NCBI GenBank assembly: GCA_016647705.1 | Contig: CM028335.1 | Location: forward strand, 41,206,526-41,270,525 | DNA length: 64,000 bases | Direction of reading: 5' to 3' | Source of the DNA: Eucommia ulmoides | Taxonomy: Eukaryota > Streptophyta > Magnoliopsida > Garryales > Eucommiaceae | Part shown: positions 23,281 through 34,289 of the stretch, one piece after another | How the letters are laid out: every line of letters begins with the position of its first letter | How positions within the stretch are numbered: position 1 is the first letter of the stretch | Position numbers and translations under genes: made by a program | Notes under the pieces: model-generated | What the model was told of the DNA's origin: nothing | The model's database searches: none | The model's input: the letters and a program-made list of their open reading frames with translations, nothing else

Positions 23281-23924
23281 GCTTAATAACCTGCAAAACA
23301 AAGTTAGCAAATCACACAAATACTCCCTTACGTATTTGCACTCAAACTATGTTACTTCACTCGTGTATCACTCTTAATTAGCTTTCTCTTCTCGATATTA
23401 GTCTCACATTTTCTTGTTTTTTACCATTATTTACTTCACTCTTTTAGTTCTTTATTAAACTTGACCAACCTCAATCATAAATTTCTCGTGACAATTCAAA
23501 CTCAACAAATCGATTTACTAAGATTGAAATTTAGGACAAAAGTAAAGTGAACAAGAAGAACACAAAATATAAGCTTAAGAAATAGAAGAAGAGTTCAACT
23601 CTCAATATGGTTGCACGAATTTTCATTCCACATTTTCTTTTCTTTTTTTTTTTTTTTTTTGGTTTTTTTTATGTATACAAAATTTTGCTACTTTTTTTTT
23701 AAAAAAAAAATAATGAAACTCATCAACCTTTAAAAAATAAGATTTGACCAAGTTAAAGATGCATCACGTTTTTTATCGAGATCTAACTAGATTTTAATAC
23801 ATACGCGTTTAATGGAAATTCGATCAGATTTGGCAAAATAATTCGGTGAACAAGAAAAAACATTGGAATGAATAGATATCAACAAACAAAAAAAAATGAT
23901 AGATGAAACCTAATTTAGAACCGT

Positions 23925-23937
23925 GCTCTGATTACCA
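23925..23937 (-). other. Primer-binding site, tRNA-iMet type (minus copy)
   Basis: On minus, TGGTAATCAGAGC follows the LTR end after two bases. It matches the tRNA-iMet site with one inserted base. Confidence 0.8.
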
Positions 23938-23939
23938 AA

Positions 23940-24708
23940 TTATGCGAACCTCACTAAGAATTAGTGAGACGCGAAATCAACTTAGGGTTTCTTCACGAGG
24001 ATCAAACTAAATTCAGATTTATAAACAACAAGACAAGAACATGGAAATATAGAATTCAAGATAGATTACCTTGACCCAAAATTTATGAACGAAACGCGAA
24101 ACGATGGTATAAGTAATTATCATGACCCAATGATTACAGCGAATTACAAACCAACGATATAAAGGTTGAACACCATAAGAAATTCTTGATAAGTTCAAGA
24201 AAATTTCATTGAAGAACTTAAGAAAAAACTCTCACAATTGTATTAATAAAAAAGTAATGTCCAAATTCCCAGCCTACATTGCCTCTTAAATAGGCAACCC
24301 CAAAGTAAAACCCTAGAGTAACAAGGAGTCTTAGAGAAACAAAGAAACCCTAATCTTAATCTAAAAAGGAAAAGGATAATTTGGCATTCATTCCTTACAA
24401 ATAAACAATAAAATTAAAACACTATAAAAATAAAGTCTATAATTTATTAAATAAATGATCTAAAATTCACGGTCCACACGCCTAAGCCCATTCAAGTTCA
24501 CGTCTAAGCCCATTCGCTTAACTTGATGAGATGGACTAGCCCTTGATCGTCATTTGGGACTAATTTGAGCTTCATTATTTTAGACTCAGTCCAAATCTCT
24601 CGAATTATCCCATTAAGAGCTTCTTTGATTTTCTTAGATCTTACTCCAGTAATTGGCCCAACTGAAATATGTAGCGGGTCCTTTGATGGTGTTTGTTGGT
24701 TCTCATCA
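23940..24708 (-). mobile_element. Family-E 5' LTR, minus orientation
   Basis: It spans TTATGCGAACCTCAC to GGTTCTCATCA in plus coordinates and matches the other E LTRs throughout. A (TG)n run abuts the outer end. With 18,042-18,817 it could bound one minus-strand element of about 6.7 kb that has received an inverted partial copy. Confidence 0.85.
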
Positions 24709-24731
24709 TGTGTGTGTGTGTGTGTGTGTGT
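24709..24731. repeat. (TG)n microsatellite
   Basis: About eleven TG units directly follow the terminal TCATCA of the E LTR. The left end of the putative element abuts (TA)n, so no clear target duplication can be read. Confidence 0.9.
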
Positions 24732-25880
24732 TTCTTATTTTTTATACATATCCAAAAAGAAAAAAAGAAAAGAAAAACAAAAATCTCAAATGTCAAAAAT
24801 CAAACAAAAAGAAAAGTTTTGCCTAAACTAAAGAGCGTAAAGGGAGAATTTTCTATACCTCGTTTTTAGGTTTTCTAACTTGTGAGAGAAACATTAAATG
24901 AGGGTTAAGCGAAATCCTTCCCCAAAGCAATTTTAGTTAAGGTTATTATAACAAAATATGTAAAAATTTATTTGGTTCAAAAAGTGAACAAAAAACCAGT
25001 CTCTTTGTTTTCTACTAAAATAATGAAACTCTAAAAAAATATACATTTTTATTTTGTTTTTTTCCCCCTAAAAGTTCTTTCCATAAAACCAAGTTTTTCT
25101 AAACGAGATGTTTTCAATATTTAAGAAAACCAAAATGATATTTCCTAAAAATAAAAATAAAATAAAAAATCAGAAAAAGAAAATGTTTCTTAACCTTTAA
25201 TTGTTTTCTTAAATAAAGGAAAGATCTATTTCCTAAAAAATCTTGTCTTAATGGAAAGTCTTACATTTTAAAATTTTATTTCCTTTTCTTTGTAATACAT
25301 AAGTTTTTGCCATCATAATTTGAATTAAAATAAAATAAAATAAAAAATCCCAGAACCAAACGTGTCGATTCTTCCATAATTGATAAGTGGTTTAAAAAAT
25401 GACCATTTTTGCATTTTATCTTTATTGTTTTATTTTACTTGTTTTTATTTTGTGCATATGTGTTTATTAGTTTTAATTCATTTGCATGACATAATAATAA
25501 AAGATAAGGGAAAAATATTACATTAACCAACCAAATTAAGAAAAACTTGGACATAGTTTAATTTAAAATACTTAGACATTGGGTACCATTTCCAAATGGG
25601 TGTCTTGGAGTGCCTAACATTTTCCTCGAACATAACCAACCCCCGAACTTAAACAATACTCTGGTTGAAACCTTTTGAGTAAAATTTTGCACCATTTCAA
25701 AAAGTGTTTTCTATATATTTTTTTTTTAATTTAAAATCCAATGACCTAACACATCTTTTAAAACCAATGCTAGGTGGCGATTCCAAAATTTCATAAAGCG
25801 ATCTACTCAAGTAAATATAGTTTAGAACCAAAGCCTAGAAAACCCCTTTGAACTTGTTTTCTCAAATGGAGAAAAATGGA
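24732..25880 (+). other. AT-rich non-coding region upstream of the Tat-like element
   Basis: No coding sequence was recognised. The right part has 'gggtaccatttccaaatgggtgtcttgg', 'cataaccaacccccgaactt' and 'gctaggtggcgattcc', which resemble the LTR end/leader of Tat-type elements of plus orientation. The 88-codon frame at 24,565-24,831 is low complexity and spans an LTR end and a microsatellite. Confidence 0.4.
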
Positions 25881-26858
25881 GAAAATATTGGCCTAGCTGT
25901 TGGCAAAACCCATTACAAAAATATGAAGACTCAGTTCCAAATGTCAACATAATCAGACAAGATTGGGGAAACTACTCTGATGACATTGAAAGAATCTGGA
26001 AGATTGGTCCCAAACCACCCAACGCAACTTAGGTAGAATCAAGCAACTGCTAGAAAGCCTACTGGGTGGAATTATCCCCCCCCCCCCCTCATGAGTAAGG
26101 GATGACCGTCCAATCAAGCCCAATAGTTGGGAAAGTAACTTCGAAGAAGAAATACCTAGAGAAATGGCTAGTAGAGGAAAAGAGCCAGTAATAGATATCG
26201 ATATGGAAGAAATCGAGGAAGATGAAAGGATCCCTAGGGTCATGAAGAATTGGATCATATATGGGAAAAGATGGATATACTAGATAAGAAAGTTACAAAA
26301 GTAGTCAATATGCTCGACAAATTGGTAAATGTGTGTTGTCCATCCAAAGATGAACACCCAAGCCACCCATCATTACTCCCACCAAAGAAATAATTTGACA
26401 AACGAACCAACTTCAACCACCTGATATCAGTTAACCTAATACATGGATCGGGAAGAGCCTCATGGAAAAACAACACTAATCTACCGACCAAGGCAAACTC
26501 TAGCACCATTGGCAGAAGGCCAAGTGTGCCGATTAGAAATGACTACTAGATCGATTTAGTCTCTTGTGGATTAATGCAAGCGGATCTCGAGAAATCTCAA
26601 AGTCTCGAAGTTTATGTCTTCACTGTACAACCGCAAGTCTCTCGAAAGGGGATAACATTTGAGCCTGAGAAGGTACTAGTCTTTGAAACTCCAAAGTAGG
26701 ATTCAACAAAAACTCTAAAAGAGGTATCATGGAATTATTACACCACCATCCAAACCAAGGTCCTAAAGAACAAAAAAAGTCAAAAAGGATAAGTAGGAAG
26801 GATCACCCAGAGCAGAAGAGTCTTTGTCGCACCGGAACTTTTGAAGGTACTTGACAAG
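25881..26858 (+). pseudogene. Tat-like element H, gag/protease linker, part 1
   Basis: Translation in plus frames with several stops gives an acidic EPVIDIDMEEIEEDERIP segment, then VSWNYYTT, and near 26,800-26,858 the hallmark ITQSRRVFVAPELLKVLDK (equivalent to the TRSGR.YAP.EL motif upstream of the protease in Tat elements). The frame is interrupted at 26,858 by element C, and resumes at 35,987 in the same frame after one copy of ACAAG is discounted. A C-run at 26,078 may mark a shift. The gag capsid and zinc knuckle were not recognised. Confidence 0.65.
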
Positions 26859-27167
26859 TGCCTTCAGTTTAGCGATGTAGGTTTGGAAAAAGTTCAATCA
26901 ACTATGGTATTTGATAATTATTCAGAATTGAAACGGTTTTTAGGCTTTGACAGGGTAACGAAAGGTAATGATTCATCAAGGTAAGCTTAAAAGACTCAAG
27001 TGATCAAATGAATGCCTAAATCATATCTCCTAAACAACCTCGCCTAGGATTTCCCTCAAATCAAGTTTTATAATCCCTATTGTCATAAAGTTGAGTGAAG
27101 GATAATCGGTTTCAAATCAATAAGATAGTGCTATATTGAGTTTACGTGCTCGTGCATTTAGGATCCA

Positions 27168-28694
27168 TGATAGGTGTGAAAAACCTATCTATTTCTAAAC
27201 TGGATTTGTTAGTTGTCAAGCATTTTAGTTATATTTAATTATGTTTTAGTGTGTTTTAGTGTAGAACAGGGAAAGGATGTGAAAAGGCAAGAAACAGGTG
27301 AAAACGGTGGAGAAACGGTGAACAAAATGTGCAAAATAGGGTGTCGGTGAATGAAGATCACCGCCTAGGCGGAAGTTCCACCACTTAGGCGGAAAAGAGG
27401 CAGAATGTTGGGTACTGAAGGGCTGAACCACCGTCTAGGCGAGAAAACCACCGCCTAGACGAGAAAACAACAGAATATCTTGCCAGCAGCCACCGCTTAG
27501 GCGAAGTTACCGACAGAACTTAACCGACTTAAGTCCACCGCCTAAGCGGTGATCCACCGCTTAGGTGGTGACACTCTACACAGAAATATCTATTTTTATA
27601 TATTTTGAAGATATTTTCCAAATCCCTCATTTTAACCACTTTCTCTACCAAACCTAAAAGAGACCCCTTAGACCTTAGACACTCCTTAGACGTGGGAGAG
27701 GGCTTGGTTGTTTTTGAGAGCTCACTTCCACCTTAGTTAGATTAGATTAATTTAGGAAGTAGATTAGATTAGTTGTAAATAGTATTCTTGGCCAATCCTT
27801 GAAGAGCTAGAAGAGGAAGTTCATCAAGCGAGAAAAGGAAGATCGGGAGGACTGTTCTTTGGTGAAAGTGGACCACTCCACTTTGAGATTTGGCTTTTCT
27901 TCCCTTGTTTCCATCTTTGTATTTAATGTTTATTGTTGATGATGATGATCTCCTTTTGATTTAATGTTGTATTGGCTAAGAATATGTTAGTGTAATTTAG
28001 AGATTAGTTAGGGAAAGGTGTAGTTGTGTAAATACTCGTTTGGTTTAATATACGTTTCTTTAACGGTTGTTGCTTTTAAGTCCGATTCTGTTTATCATTT
28101 GATGACAATCTTAATATGCTTGTAACGATATTAGGATTGGATTTGAGAATCTAGGGTTTGACACTCGGGAGAGGTAACCCTGGATTCGGACTAGGGTAAA
28201 CTCATCATTACGACCTAACGACCTGGGAGGGCGTTAGTTAGTGTGCAATAGATGACGTTCAGTCAAGACTCACACGGCCTAGAGTCGTTAAGACATTGAG
28301 CGGGACCTCTTCGTCGACACGAAAGTCGCGTATTCCCCCGTCTTACACTCAGAAGAGGTGGCGGAGGAGTTTACGAACCGAGATTGTCGGATACCTAAAC
28401 TCCGTTATTGTTAACTAAACGAAACCAAACGTGTATTAAGTGAACAAAATCAATCCCTAATTAATCAACTTAGTTAGAATTAACCCACTAATTGTGGTTT
28501 AGCTTAGTTTAATTTCAATTCACGTCTTCCGTCGTCAGGATAACACGAGACTACGTCAATTGCGGTATTCAATTCAAATATTCACACTTTTCTCTGTGGG
28601 AACGATATCTGATCTTCAAAGATCCACTATATTAAAACTTTAGACCTCGTATACTTGCGAGCGTAAGTAGGTGTGCGCAAAATCGCCCCTACCA
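27168..28694 (+). mobile_element. Element B 5' LTR
   Basis: It begins TGATAGGTGTG and ends CCCCTACCA. Palindromic boxes related to CCGCCTAGGCGG cluster at 27,355-27,560. A sequence block at about 28,140-28,400 is shared with the C and D LTRs. No clear TATA box was identified; the AT-rich 'aaatatctatttttatatattttg' at about 27,583 is a candidate. Confidence 0.9.
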
Positions 28695-28700
28695 AGTTTT

Positions 28701-28932
28701 TGGCGCCGTTGTCGGGGATTAGAGTGAATTTTATTTGAATATTGTCAAATTCTATTCCCGTCAACGCCTACCAAGTTTTTGGTGCCATTACTGGGGATTA
28801 GTTTGAATTTTATTTGAATATTGCAAAAGAAACGCGGTATCGACTCAGAACTTAAGTTTTAAATTGGAGAACCAAATGTATCGTATCCTAGTTCCGTCAA
28901 CGAACCAAGTTTTTGGCGTTATTGACGTGGGA
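28701..28932 (+). other. Three tandem primer-binding-site-like copies
   Basis: TGGCGCCGTTGTCGGGGA (28,701-28,718) lies six bases after the LTR and matches, with one change, the complement of the plant tRNA-Asp 3' end. Two diverged copies follow, TGGTGCCATTACTGGGGA at 28,780-28,797 and TGGCGTTATTGACGTGGGA at 28,914-28,932, each preceded by 'accaagttttt' and followed by 'ttagt.tgaatt'. The LTR/leader junction has been duplicated in tandem. Confidence 0.8.
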
Positions 28933-31900
28933 TTAGTGTGAATTCTAAGTTGATATTGCGACTAAGTAGTCGAGTGTTAATCCTGACATTTATTTTTGTT
29001 TTGTTTTTAATTTTTATTTTTGTTTCATTGTGTTAATGAGATCAAGCAAAGCGAGAAAAAATGAAAAAGATTGGAATTCTTAATTCTCAATCCCGAGATT
29101 GAACTTATTGCAAATGATAAGGACTGAGAGGAGAAGCCGACTTCAAGCCATAATCTTGATCCGACTGACCATTTGAGCCCAAATTCCTTGTCTATGGGGA
29201 ATTTTGGTGAAAAATACTTAGTGACATGATAGTCCAGCTGGGGACGATAACTCAAGCGCTATTTTTTTGAAATGAAACTTAGGGTATCAAATTACACGAT
29301 ATTTGTTACGTTACTATTTATTTAATTATTTATTATTTTTGGAAGCCGGCATGGCTTGGGAACGTGTTCGGAAGTGAATTGAGGAGTATGGAAGTTTGGG
29401 GAAGTATTTTAAGTTTAAACACGTTGAACAAGTGAAGTGAAAGCGTACGGGGTGGAGCCGTATTTTGAAAATTTGAGGAAAACACAAAAGTGGGAACTTC
29501 AGGCCCACCACTCAAGCGGTGAACCACCGTTTAGGCGGTAAAAATACAAAGAATGTGTTTTTCAGCAAAAAAAGGCCCTTCACTTACGCGGTAAAAATAC
29601 AGAGTGGGTGAAAAAAGGCCCATCGCTTAGGCGGTAAAAATACAGGATGCAACAGATTTTCAAAACATGCTCCACCGCCTAGGCGGATTAACAGCAGAAC
29701 AAAATGTTTTCACACTGGTGTAATTTCGCTTAGGCGGACAAACTACAGCCTAGGCGGAATTTCGTCATAAGGTTTGATTTTAAAGAAAAGAGTTCCACCG
29801 CTCAAGCGGTGAACCTTCTGCTGTTAAAAAGAGCCCGTTCGTTCAAAAAATTGAAATCGCAAGGTTCCATCCCCAAAAACCTCCACATTATCTCTAAAAC
29901 CTCACTCCCAAACCGTTCCAATACTCAAAAATCATCCTTCCATTACCAAAATTTGTGATTTCCACCCCCAAATCATCCACCACAAATCAATTTTCAAATC
30001 CCATTTTCATGATTTTCTTTATCACTTTGAGATTTTGGTTTGATTTTTGGTGATAACTTAGTTTCTATGGATTGTTAAATTGTGTGAAACAAAATTGCAT
30101 GCTATATTGTTCATATTTTGTTGAAATGTTGTGATTATTGTATGCACCAGATCAAATCCACAGGTTCATGTGCGACCACTTCGGTATTGCCGCCGCACTT
30201 TTTACAACCACCACAATTTCCATTCCGACGTGATAGTGGTGGAGAGGAATTTCTCGTCAGGTGAACAGTAGGGAATAAGTCTTATTCCCTAGGTATGTGT
30301 TCAACCCATTTTGTATGCATTCATGCTAAATGTTTATTGGGTTCGTTGATTTCGAAATAATGCCATGTTCAAGCCTGTATTGGTATGGAATGGATGATTA
30401 GTTTAGTGGATGTTCATCCATTTTGATTTTTTTTAGAAAATGATGAACCATTATTTTGAGTATGTATTTTATTATTATGAATGTTTTAGTTTTGAATTTT
30501 TAGTTTAGTTAGTTTAATTTTTGTTTTTGCATGTTTAGTGTTAGATTAATTTATGTATGTTAGTATTAGAATTAGTTTAGATTTGTGTATGTATAAAGTT
30601 GTATTTGCATGTTTAGATGTGAGTTCATTTGGGTCAAGACCCGATGATGAGAATTATCCCCTAATTGCATATTGAGATCGGGGGTAATACCTTCCTTGTG
30701 TGTTTTGTGTGCTTAACATGTCGATTGGGTAAAAATTATCTCGATCCGAAAAATGCACGATATTTGAACTCAATGTATAATAATATGAACGATTAGAAGT
30801 TGATTATTCGATATTAGGATCATGATAGAAAATGAGGAAACTAGAACTTGATTTGGGGAAAACTTGAGGCGGAATCCTAGGTAAGGTAATTCCGGAGACG
30901 TGATTTAGGCCGTCATTTTTTCGCTTAAACCGTTGTAGCTAACTTGAAAATTTTCATTCCTTATTTCCCCTATCGAAGCCGATAACGTAATCAAATTCTG
31001 AAAACGTTCAAATACTCCTTCCAATTAAATTTTTCCTAACCCAATGTCGCTAAGCCTAATTTTAAAAAAAAAAAATTGAGTGAAATCAAGTGAGCGGTCG
31101 GGTTTTTGATAAATTTTTATTGATTCGGTATTAGTGTATTTACTTGTCACTTTCGTATTTCTTTTTGCACGCTCCTAAAAATAAGTTTGGGGGTGTGTTT
31201 CTATCATTTCTTTTTACATATTCCTAAAATTTTATAAATTCGAATAAGCTTGGGGGTGTGTTTCTCTAACTTCTTTTTGCACTCTCCTAAAACTGTAACA
31301 ATTCGAGTTATTTAGGAATATGTTAAAAAAAAAAAAAAAACGTGAATATAGTTTTCATTTTCTTCTCTTTCGACAAGTGAATACCAGGATCTTCATTTCT
31401 TATTCAGAATTGTACTTTAAATGTGGGGTCATGAGAGAGGATAGCGACAAGCGATTTTACCTCGGGTATCGATCGATTAAACCAATTTGCTATTTTTATT
31501 CCAATGATACCCGTGGTCGTTCTCCAAAGCTAAACCAAGCCCTATTGATCTCTATGTATATCCGAGCCTACATTAGTGGATAGTAGACTCCAATCAAGCT
31601 TATGGTTTTCCAGAATCCTTCAACGATTTAAATTATGAGCTTAACAATTGAATAATCGAATCCGGTATTTGACTAGTTATACATTTGAGTTCTCACACAC
31701 ACACTTCAAATGGATCTAGAATGGTTTTTATTGATATTGATCGTTGAAATTCTAGAACACCACTTGGTGTGGGTTACTTCCCGAACTTGATCCGATTTAG
31801 GGATGTTGAGGGAGGAACAAATTGGTCATTTAGATTGAACTTTATATTTACATGCATTTACTTCTTTCGTGTTAGTTTAATTTTTCATTTTTAGTTAGTT

Positions 31901-31957
31901 AGTTCGTTAGTTAGTTTAGTTTAGTGTTAGTGTTTTGCTCGAGGACTAGCAAAATTC
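28933..31957 (+). other. Element B interior, no coding sequence
   Basis: Apart from short low-quality frames nothing codes for a recognised protein. CCGCCTAGGCGG-like boxes recur at 29,510-29,810. Blocks at about 30,640-30,760 and 31,440-31,600 match element D in reverse, which shows that B and D share a non-coding interior. An 87-codon frame at 31,320-31,583 begins with a poly-A-derived Lys run and lies in one of these shared blocks, but D does not keep the frame. Confidence 0.7.
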
Positions 31958-31972
31958 TAAGTTTGGGGGTAT
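31958..31972 (+). other. Polypurine tract of element B
   Basis: TAAGTTTGGGGGTAT directly precedes the 3' LTR start TGATAGG. Element D has AAGTCTGGGGGTATT at the matching place. Confidence 0.8.
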
Positions 31973-33500
31973 TGATAGGTGTGAAAAACCTATCTATTTC
32001 TAAACCGGATTTGTTAGTTTTCAAGCATTTTAGTTATATTTAATTATGTTTTAGTTTGTTTTAGTGTAGAACAGGGAAAGGACGTCAAAAGGCGAGAAAC
32101 AAGTGAAAACGGTGGAGAAACGCTGAACAAAATGTGCAAAATAGGGTTTCGGTGAATGAAGATCACCGCCTAGGCGGAAGTTCCACCGCATAGGCGGAAA
32201 AGAGGCAGAATGTTGGGTGCTGAAGGGCTGAACCGCCGCCTAGGCAAGAAAACCACCGCCTAGGCGAGAAAACAACAGAATATCTTGCCAGCACCCACCG
32301 CCTAAGCGGAAAAACCACCGCTTAAGCGAAGTTACCAACAGAACTTAACTGACTTAACTCCACCGCCTAAGCGGTGACACTCTGCACAGAAATATCTATT
32401 TTTAGATATTTTGAAGATATTTTCCAAATCCCTCATTTTAACCCCTTTCTCTACCAAACCTAAAAGAGACCCCTTAGACCTTAGACACTCCTTAGACGTG
32501 GGAGAGGGCTTGGTTGTTCTTGAGAGCTCTCTTCCACCTTAGTTAGATTAGATTAGTTTAGGAAGTAGATTATATTAGTTGTAAAGAGTGTTCTTGGCCA
32601 ATCCTTGAAGATCTAGAAGAGGAAGTTCATCAAGCGAGAAGAGGAAGCTCGGGAGGACTGTTCTTGGGTGAAAGTGGACCACTCCACTTTGAGATTTGGC
32701 TTTTCTTCCCTTGTTTCCATCTTTGTATTTAATGTTTATTGTCGATGATGATGATCTCATTTTGATTTAATGTTGTATTGGCTAAGAACATGTTAGTGTA
32801 ATTTAGAGATTAGTTAGGAAAAGGTGTAGTTGTGTAAATACTCGTTTGGTTTAATATACGTTTCTTTAACGGTTGTTGCTTTTAAGTCCGATTCTGTTTA
32901 TCATTTGATGACAATCTTAATATGCTTGTAACGATATTAGGATTGGATTTGAGAATCTAGGGTTTGACACTCGGGAGAGGTAACCCTGGATTCGAATTAG
33001 GGTAAACTCATCGTTACGACCTAACGGCCCGGGAGGGCGTTAGTTAGTGTGCAATCGATGACGTTCGGTCAAGACTTACACGGCCTAGAGTCGTTAAGAC
33101 ATTGAGGGGGACCTTTTTGTCAACACGAAAGTCGTGTATTCCCCCGTCTTACACTCGAAAGAGGTGGCGGAAGAGTTTACGAACCGAGATTGTCGGATAC
33201 CTAAACTCCGTTATTGTTAACTAAACGAAACCAAACATGTATTAAGTGAACGAAATCAATCCCTAATTAATCAACTTAGTTAGAATTAACCCACTAATTG
33301 TAGTTTAGCTTTGTTTAATTTCAATTCACGTCTCCCGTCGTCAGGATAACACGAGACTACGTCAATTGCGGTATTCAATTCAAATATTCACACTTTTCTC
33401 TGTGGGAACGATATCCGATCTTCAAAGATCCACTATAATAAAACTTTAGACCTCGTATACTTTCAAGCGTAAGTAGGCGTGCGCAAAATCGCCCCTACCA
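31973..33500 (+). mobile_element. Element B 3' LTR
   Basis: It runs from TGATAGGTGTG to CCCCTACCA and aligns with the 5' LTR over its whole length with scattered substitutions and a few short indels, one in the palindrome cluster (32,160-32,370). It is followed by the ATCCA target duplication. Confidence 0.9.
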
Positions 33501-33505
33501 ATCCA

Positions 33506-34289
33506 CAATAACTTTTACTAAGACGATACATCAAGCACACAGAACACACATGAATGAGCTTTACGCTCGATCTCAAAACAATCAGGGGACAAAATCATCA
33601 TCGGGTATAGGCCCAGATGACGTAAAAACATAGTACAAAACAACATCTAAACTAACAAACTAATCCTAAACAAGCATGTACACGATAAAAAAAAAAAAAA
33701 CAGTAAAACATGCCAAAAACATATACACATACTAAAACATACTACACATCACCACCAACTCAACACAGGTGGTGTCCAAACAAGCCGTCAGTGATCCCAA
33801 TGACAGTATATAGCATGATATTGAAGACAGGGGTTTAGAACACATACCTGGGAGGCGAGAGGATCTTCCCTCCGATTCAAATCGACGGAGATGTATCTAA
33901 TTTATTTGTGACCCTGGGTTCCCTCCCAAGAAGTGCTTGGTTTAATGTCCTCGACCCGACATATACCCTTAAGACTGGCGAGATATTCAATGATCGAACT
34001 GCAAAAGTACCTGTCGATCTAACATCTTCAAGCATCCTGCCGAAAACAAAAATAAAACTACAAACGAAAATTATATACAAAAATGCCTAGATTAAAATCA
34101 AGTTATTTACTCTCAATATCGATAGCAATCAACAAGACAATCCTCGGCTACGGCGCCAAAAACTTGGCGCGTTGACGAGACTAGAATACGATACACTTGC
34201 TTCTCCTATCTAAAACTTAAGTCTTCGGCTGTTACAGCGTTTATCCGATAATAACATCAAAACAATCCCCGGCAATGGCGCTAAAAACT
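33506..34289 (-). other. Element C interior next to its 5' LTR, with two primer-site copies
   Basis: The reverse strand shows TAGCGCCATTGCCGGGGA (34,266-34,283) next to the LTR and a second copy, TGGCGCCGTAGCCGAGGA (34,141-34,158), about 125 bp further in. Both are tRNA-Asp-type sites. The remainder matches element D (for example 'acctgggaggcgaga' at 33,847) and has no coding sequence. A poly-A run lies near 33,690. Confidence 0.75.

Larger units (their letters stand above)
19897..24708. repeat. Inverted repeat of two family-E 5' halves
   Basis: LTR, primer site, leader and gag of the plus copy (19,897-22,085) are mirrored by gag, leader, primer site and LTR of the minus copy (about 22,530-24,708). 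The arms are about 2.2 kb, separated by roughly 450 bp belonging only to the minus copy. LTR starts face outward and gag ends face each other. The arms are clearly diverged. Confidence 0.8.
27168..33500 (+). mobile_element. Element B, complete non-autonomous (LARD-like) LTR retrotransposon
   Basis: It has two LTRs of about 1,527 bp, is 6,333 bp overall, and is flanked by ATCCA at 27,163-27,167 and 33,501-33,505. The related element D shows the uninterrupted site at about 51,618. A primer site follows the 5' LTR and a polypurine tract precedes the 3' LTR. The 3.3-kb interior encodes no gag, protease, RT or integrase, so any movement must have relied on proteins supplied by another element. The LTRs are very similar by eye, so it is one of the younger insertions here. 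Confidence 0.88.

Noticed and set aside
25953..26509. Minus frames of 84-101 codons
   Set aside because: They are antisense to the Tat-like gag/protease linker and include a homopolymer C-run.
29333..29527. Two overlapping minus frames of 61-64 codons in the B interior
   Set aside because: They lie in a region of palindromic repeats with no matching frame in the relatives.
31320..31583. 87-codon frame in the B interior
   Set aside because: It starts in a poly-A tract and is not preserved as a frame in the homologous part of element D.
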